From the NCBI GenBank assembly GCA_902459845.2, contig CABPSV020000647.1, positions 340 through 11,659 of the forward strand: a stretch of 11,320 nt of DNA, in the 5' to 3' direction. The position numbers and the translations under genes are program-made. The notes under the pieces were generated by a model. It made no database searches, was not told the origin of the DNA, and worked only from the letters and a program-made list of their open reading frames with translations. Positions 1-11,320 of the stretch are shown piece after piece. This DNA comes from Hepatocystis sp. ex Piliocolobus tephrosceles. Its lineage: Eukaryota; Apicomplexa; Aconoidasida; Haemosporida; Plasmodiidae. Every line of letters begins with the position of its first letter. Within the stretch, counting starts at the first letter, position 1.

Positions 1-115
1 TCTACTGTGTTAAGTAGTTATAATTTTTTTTTTTTTTTTTTATACCACAATTAAAATACGTTTTTAATATATAATTCATTAATCATATCAAGTTTATAAA
101 TCCAAATTTTTTACA
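1..115. other. Upstream region / probable 5' UTR of the RON3-like gene
   Basis: This short AT-rich stretch contains a T run at about 25-41 and no reading frame. The sequence just before the ATG (TTACA-ATG) is A-rich, as is usual at Plasmodium start codons. The promoter core is probably further upstream, outside the window. No transcription start or factor-binding motif can be supported. Confidence 0.5.
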
Positions 116-8582
<8,467 letters not shown>

Positions 8583-8855
8583 ATTAATTAATATAAAAAT
8601 ATTTTTTTTTTTTTTTTCTCGCATTCAACTATGCAAATGTTTTACATTTTTACTTCCGAGTGTTTATTTTTTATAATAAGGTGTACATATTACGATGCAT
8701 ACATGTATGTACACTTACATGTATGTGCAATTATATGCATACACATGTATGTATATATATATATATATATATATATTCATTTTCTACTTTTGTTTTTTTA
8801 TTTTATTTTTTAACTGTGTACCGTTTTTTATAAAAATAGAAACAGTATAATATAT

Positions 8856-8884
8856 ACAAATGTAATCATTTATTTTACATTTGT
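8856..8884 (+). other. Perfect 10-bp inverted repeat (hairpin) in the likely 3' UTR
   Basis: ACAAATGTAA (8856-8865) and TTACATTTGT (8875-8884) are exact reverse complements around a 9-nt loop (TCATTTATT). A run of T follows at 8890-8898. It lies about 275 nt after the stop codon, so it could form in the 3' UTR of the transcript. The stem is AT-rich with only 2 G-C pairs, so stability is modest and a chance origin is possible. Confidence 0.6.
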
Positions 8885-9185
8885 GATAATTTTTTTTTAT
8901 AAAATTGTTTTGTAATTTACATTATAAAAGAAACACATTGGAATGTAATTTTTTTTTGGTGTGTGTCACTTGTCTTTTTTTTTTTTTGTTCAACTCTAAT
9001 TTTTATTTTATTATTATTATTATTTTGTTGTTTTTTTTTTTTTTTTTTTTTTTTTTTTCTACCCCAATTTTTATTTATTAATAATTATTTTCTTGTTTTT
9101 TGTTTTATTTTTTAGTTTTTCCTTTTTTATGTGATATTTAAAATTAAATAATAACATAAACAATATTTTTAACTTCGGGTAAAAT

Positions 9186-9188
<3 letters not shown>

Positions 9189-9230
<42 letters not shown>
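9189..9230. repeat. (AT)21 dinucleotide repeat
   Basis: Twenty-one uninterrupted AT units are followed by CGATT and a 13-base A run (9236-9248). The minus-strand frame through it (poly-Tyr/Ile) is an artefact. Confidence 0.95.
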
Positions 9231-9234
<4 letters not shown>

Positions 9235-9417
9235 TAAAAAAAAAAAAAGTAGACATGCATAATGATTTACAAAACCTTTTGTATGCTACTGGCATTTGTG
9301 GTGTATAGTCATTTTCAAATTTCTTTTATTAAAGTAAATTAAAATTATATTATGTTAGGTTAATTTTACTTACAAATATAATTAAAATGTTATCTTAAAT
9401 GTTGATTTTTTTCTTTT

Positions 9418-9495
9418 CTGCCTTTTTATGTTCCGCTTTTTATTTTCTGCTTTTCATTTTCTGCTTTTTTTTTACTGCCTTTTTATTTTTTTTTT
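9418..9495. repeat. Pyrimidine-rich minisatellite, about five 14-15 bp units
   Basis: Units begin at 9418, 9433, 9447, 9461 and 9475. Each starts CTGC or CCGC followed by a T-rich run, for example CTGCTTTTCATTTT. One strand is almost purine-free. The period is 14 bp for the middle three units and 15 for the first; the last runs into a T stretch. It sits about 100 bp before the 46-bp satellite. Confidence 0.8.
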
Positions 9496-9597
9496 AATTT
9501 ATAATGTGGGTTGTATTCATAAAACAATGGTTTATTTTTTTTTGTTTGTTTAAAATATATGGCTTATGATCGTGTGAAAAAAAAAAAAAAAAAATGT

Positions 9598-9814
9598 TTA
9601 ACTAAATATATATGTGCTAATAACAAACACGACGTTTAAATGCTTAACTAAATATATACGTGCTAATAACAAACACGACGTTTAAATGCTTAACTAAATA
9701 TATATGTGTAAAAACAAACACGACGTTTAAATGCTTAACTAAATATATACGTGCTAATAATAAACACGACGTTTAAATACTTAACTAAATATATATGTGT
9801 AAAAACAAACACGA
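9598..9814. repeat. 46-bp tandem satellite, about 4.7 copies, with dimeric higher-order pattern
   Basis: Copies start at 9598, 9644, 9690, 9735 and 9781. Each begins TTAACTAAATATATA and contains AAACACGA; full copies continue CGTTTAAAT. Copies 1, 2 and 4 carry GTGCTAATAA. Copies 3 and 5 share GTGTAAAAAC, and copy 3 is 45 bp. Copies 2 and 4 share TATACGTG where the others have TATATGTG. Copies 2-3 and 4-5 therefore look like a duplicated 91-bp dimer. Copy 5 breaks off after AAACACGA. An A run of about 18 bases precedes the array. Confidence 0.95.
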
Positions 9815-10230
9815 TATTTTTAATATTTTATTTACTTTTTATCAGAAACTAAAATAATATATCACTTTGTAAAACCCAATACAAGCAGCATAAATTCATG
9901 AAATTTACAACTAATAATTACAAAAAAAATAACAGCAGTTTCATTTATATATATGAACGTTGTTTTATTTTACTTTTTATAAGAATTTTTTTTTTTTTTT
10001 TTTTTTTTTTTTTGTGACTTAATATGAAATATTTAAAATGAAAAAAACAAATTATGTAAAAATTAAATTTTGATTTTTATTTTTTTTACAAATAATTTTA
10101 TATGTTTATTAAAAAAAAAAAAAAAAAAAAAATAAAAAAAAAAAAAAAGGATTATAATGATAATTTTATAATTATAGTTATAATAAAATAACATTTTTTA
10201 TAGTAATTAATACAAGGCTAACTTTTATAA
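9815..10230. other. Non-coding spacer between the 46-bp satellite and the tRNA gene
   Basis: This is AT-rich sequence with a T run at about 9988-10013 and an A-rich block at about 10110-10148 interrupted by a single T. No reading frame or structured RNA is recognisable. The last bases before the tRNA (TATAA at 10226-10230) are AT-rich, as is common in front of eukaryotic tRNA genes. Confidence 0.6.
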
Positions 10231-10237
10231 GGTTTCG

Positions 10238-10248
10238 TAGTGTAGTGG
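10238..10248 (+). promoter_or_regulatory. Internal Pol III A box of tRNA-Gln
   Basis: TAGTGTAGTGG matches the general TRGYNNARNGG form of the A box at the expected place in the D arm. Confidence 0.8.
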
Positions 10249-10280
10249 TTAGCACTGAGGACTTTGAATCCTCCAACCCG

Positions 10281-10291
10281 GGTTCGAGTCC
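10281..10291 (+). promoter_or_regulatory. Internal Pol III B box of tRNA-Gln
   Basis: GGTTCGAGTCC is an exact match to the eukaryotic B-box form GGTTCGANTCC in the T arm, which binds TFIIIC in well-studied eukaryotes. Confidence 0.85.
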
Positions 10292-10313
10292 CGGCGAGAC
10301 CTTTATACATTTA

Positions 10314-10317
10314 TTTT
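10314..10317 (+). terminator. Probable Pol III terminator of tRNA-Gln
   Basis: This is the first run of four T residues downstream of the tRNA, 12 nt after its last base. Four T is the minimal Pol III stop signal in many eukaryotes. A stronger T run follows at about 10364-10373 and could act as backup. Confidence 0.6.
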
Positions 10318-10411
10318 AATTTGTTTTATTACTAATATTAACATTTATTAATTTTTAATATAATTTTTTTTTTATTAATAATGGTTAAAAAAAAAAAAAA
10401 GAAAAAAATTT

Positions 10412-10464
10412 AATTAAAATAAAGCAATCAACAAAAATAAAGCAAACAATTAAAATAAAGTAAG
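10412..10464. repeat. 18-bp short tandem repeat, about 2.9 copies
   Basis: Units start at 10412, 10430 and 10448. Each follows AAYWAAAATAAAGYAA: AATTAAAATAAAGCAATC, AACAAAAATAAAGCAAAC, then a final 17-base unit. It lies about 110 bp after the tRNA. No function is apparent. Confidence 0.75.
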
Positions 10465-10697
10465 TTTTTTTTTATACATTTTTGTATAACATTAAAAATT
10501 AAGTAGTTTTTTTTCAATCGTAATTTAGAACAGTATATAGCACAAAAAAATAGTAATTAAAATAACATAGAGACATTAAAAATATTTTAGAAAATTTTAG
10601 AATAAACATTATCAGATAAATAATTGTGTCATGTATAAAAATTGCGTAAGGTGCTCATAATGTGCAGTATTAAAACACGATGTTATAATGTGCATAC

Positions 10698-10728
<31 letters not shown>

Positions 10729-11006
10729 CAGTAGTGTTGTATGATTTATCAATTTTTTTTTTTTTTCTTTGCGTAAAAAAAAAAAAAAGGTTTCTTATTT
10801 AATTTATGTAATGTAAATACATGTGCGACAAATAATAGTTAATTAAAATATATAAAAAGATTTTAAATCATGTTCTTTTTTAATGATGTGTTAATTTAAT
10901 GTGTTGGATACCAACAAAATGTTTTATTCTTATAAAAACTCATTATGTTAAGTAAAAAAATATAAATAGCTTTTATACATATACACATATATACACACAT
11001 ACACAG

Positions 11007-11100
11007 GTACATACATACATACGTACAAACATACATACATACATACATACATACATACGTACATACATACATACATACGTACATATATACATACATACAT
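11007..11100. repeat. (ACAT)n tetranucleotide microsatellite with ACGTAC interruptions
   Basis: About 23 units of ACAT/TACA are interrupted by ACGTAC at 11021-11026, 11057-11062 and 11077-11082, spaced in multiples of four. The reverse strand translates as Tyr-Val-Cys-Met repeats, which explains the open minus-strand frames here. Confidence 0.93.
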
Positions 11101-11320
11101 ATTTACATACACTTTTATCTTCAAACAATTTACGAACAATAACTTTTTGTTAAGTTTATTTTTTTATAGAAAAAGATAACATTTGCATGTTTTTTATTAT
11201 ACTTTATTTTATTTATTTTATCGTGCATTTTTATTTTTAATGTATACAATATTAATACTTTATTGAAACTCGAATTTCAATAAAATACGAAAATAAAAGC
11301 AAAACAAAATATATATATAT

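Larger units (their letters stand above)
8583..9597. other. Non-coding region downstream of RON3-like gene (3' UTR and intergenic)
   Basis: No reading frame here resembles a protein. The content is simple sequence: three copies of ACATGTATGT (8701-8710, 8717-8726, 8743-8752), (AT)n at 8753-8776, T runs (longest 9031-9058, 28 T), (AT)21 at 9189-9230 next to a 13-base A run, a hairpin at 8856-8884 and a pyrimidine-rich repeat at 9418-9495. The RON3 mRNA 3' end is presumably in the first part, but no polyadenylation signal can be assigned. Confidence 0.7.
10231..10302 (+). tRNA. tRNA-Gln (anticodon UUG)
   Basis: A complete 72-nt cloverleaf can be drawn. The acceptor stem pairs GGTTTCG (10231-10237) with CGAGACC (10295-10301), including one G-U wobble. 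The D stem is 10240-10242 with 10253-10255. The anticodon stem GAGGA/TCCTC encloses loop CTTTGAA with anticodon TTG at 10264-10266, reading CAA (Gln). The T stem CCGGG/CCCGG encloses TTCGAGT. The unpaired base 73 is T, and CCA is not encoded, as in eukaryotic nuclear tRNA genes. No intron is present. The body resembles eukaryotic tRNA-Gln genes (AGTGTAGTGGTTA D-arm, GGTTCGA T-arm). Plasmodium nuclear genomes carry few tRNA genes, roughly one per isoacceptor, so this is likely a single-copy essential gene. Confidence 0.97.
10303..11320. other. Non-coding region downstream of tRNA-Gln
   Basis: No protein-like reading frame is present on either strand. The two minus-strand frames at about 10896-11139 are products of the tetranucleotide repeat. 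Contents are an 18-bp short tandem repeat at 10412-10464, (TA)n at about 10698-10728, a 10-bp direct repeat ATAATGTGCA (10657-10666 and 10685-10694), and the ACAT microsatellite. It may be the start of another gene's flanking region, but nothing in the window shows that. Confidence 0.65.

Noticed and set aside
8631..8813. 60-codon plus-strand frame after the stop of the main gene
   Set aside because: It is made of ACATGTATGT and AT repeats translated as Tyr/Ile/His/Val; no coding signal.
8856..8898. Bacterial-type intrinsic terminator
   Set aside because: The hairpin plus T run has that shape, but the introns and eukaryotic tRNA show this is a eukaryotic nuclear genome, and the stem is AT-rich and weak.
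9071..9295. 74-codon minus-strand frame
   Set aside because: It is built from the (AT)21 repeat (Tyr-Ile) and A/T-run Lys and Phe; no conserved-looking segment.
10896..11139. Two overlapping minus-strand frames with MYVC repeats
   Set aside because: Pure translation of the ACAT microsatellite in two registers.

Overview
The window looks like nuclear DNA of a malaria parasite (genus Plasmodium). It is very AT-rich and full of long T or A runs, (AT)n tracts and short tandem repeats. It carries one large gene split by seven short T-rich GT-AG introns, plus one eukaryotic-type tRNA gene. The protein has the plan of an apicomplexan rhoptry protein: a signal peptide, a paired hydrophobic segment near the N-terminus, and a very long lysine/asparagine-rich body. 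I cannot fix the species. Long asparagine homopolymer runs of the P. falciparum kind are absent from the protein, so a non-falciparum species is possible, but this is weak evidence.

Layout. Positions 1-115 are the end of an upstream/5' UTR region. Positions 116-8582 (+) hold an eight-exon gene for a protein of about 2253 residues, which I identify as the probable orthologue of rhoptry neck protein 3 (RON3). I assembled the exon model by hand: 116-239, 642-806, 1005-1136, 1272-1394, 1559-1960, 2267-2514, 2699-3955 and 4272-8582. Reading phase and stop codons leave little freedom at the joins. The first seven exons are small to medium and include the membrane segments. The last exon encodes two thirds of the protein, including a disordered acidic/serine-rich linker and a C-terminal conserved-looking block.

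Positions 8583-10230 are non-coding. They hold a perfect 10-bp hairpin, a 14-bp pyrimidine-rich minisatellite, and a 46-bp tandem repeat with a two-unit higher-order pattern. Positions 10231-10302 (+) encode tRNA-Gln(UUG). Positions 10303-11320 are non-coding, with an 18-bp short tandem repeat and an ACAT tetranucleotide microsatellite.

There is no operon, mobile element, CRISPR array or prokaryotic feature. The RON3 gene and the tRNA are functionally unrelated neighbours: one is a Pol II gene for invasion and early intracellular growth, the other a Pol III housekeeping gene. I found no convincing undescribed multi-gene system. The most interesting points are the intron-phase design of the RON3 5' end, a 77-base T run inside intron 5, and the 46-bp satellite between the two genes.
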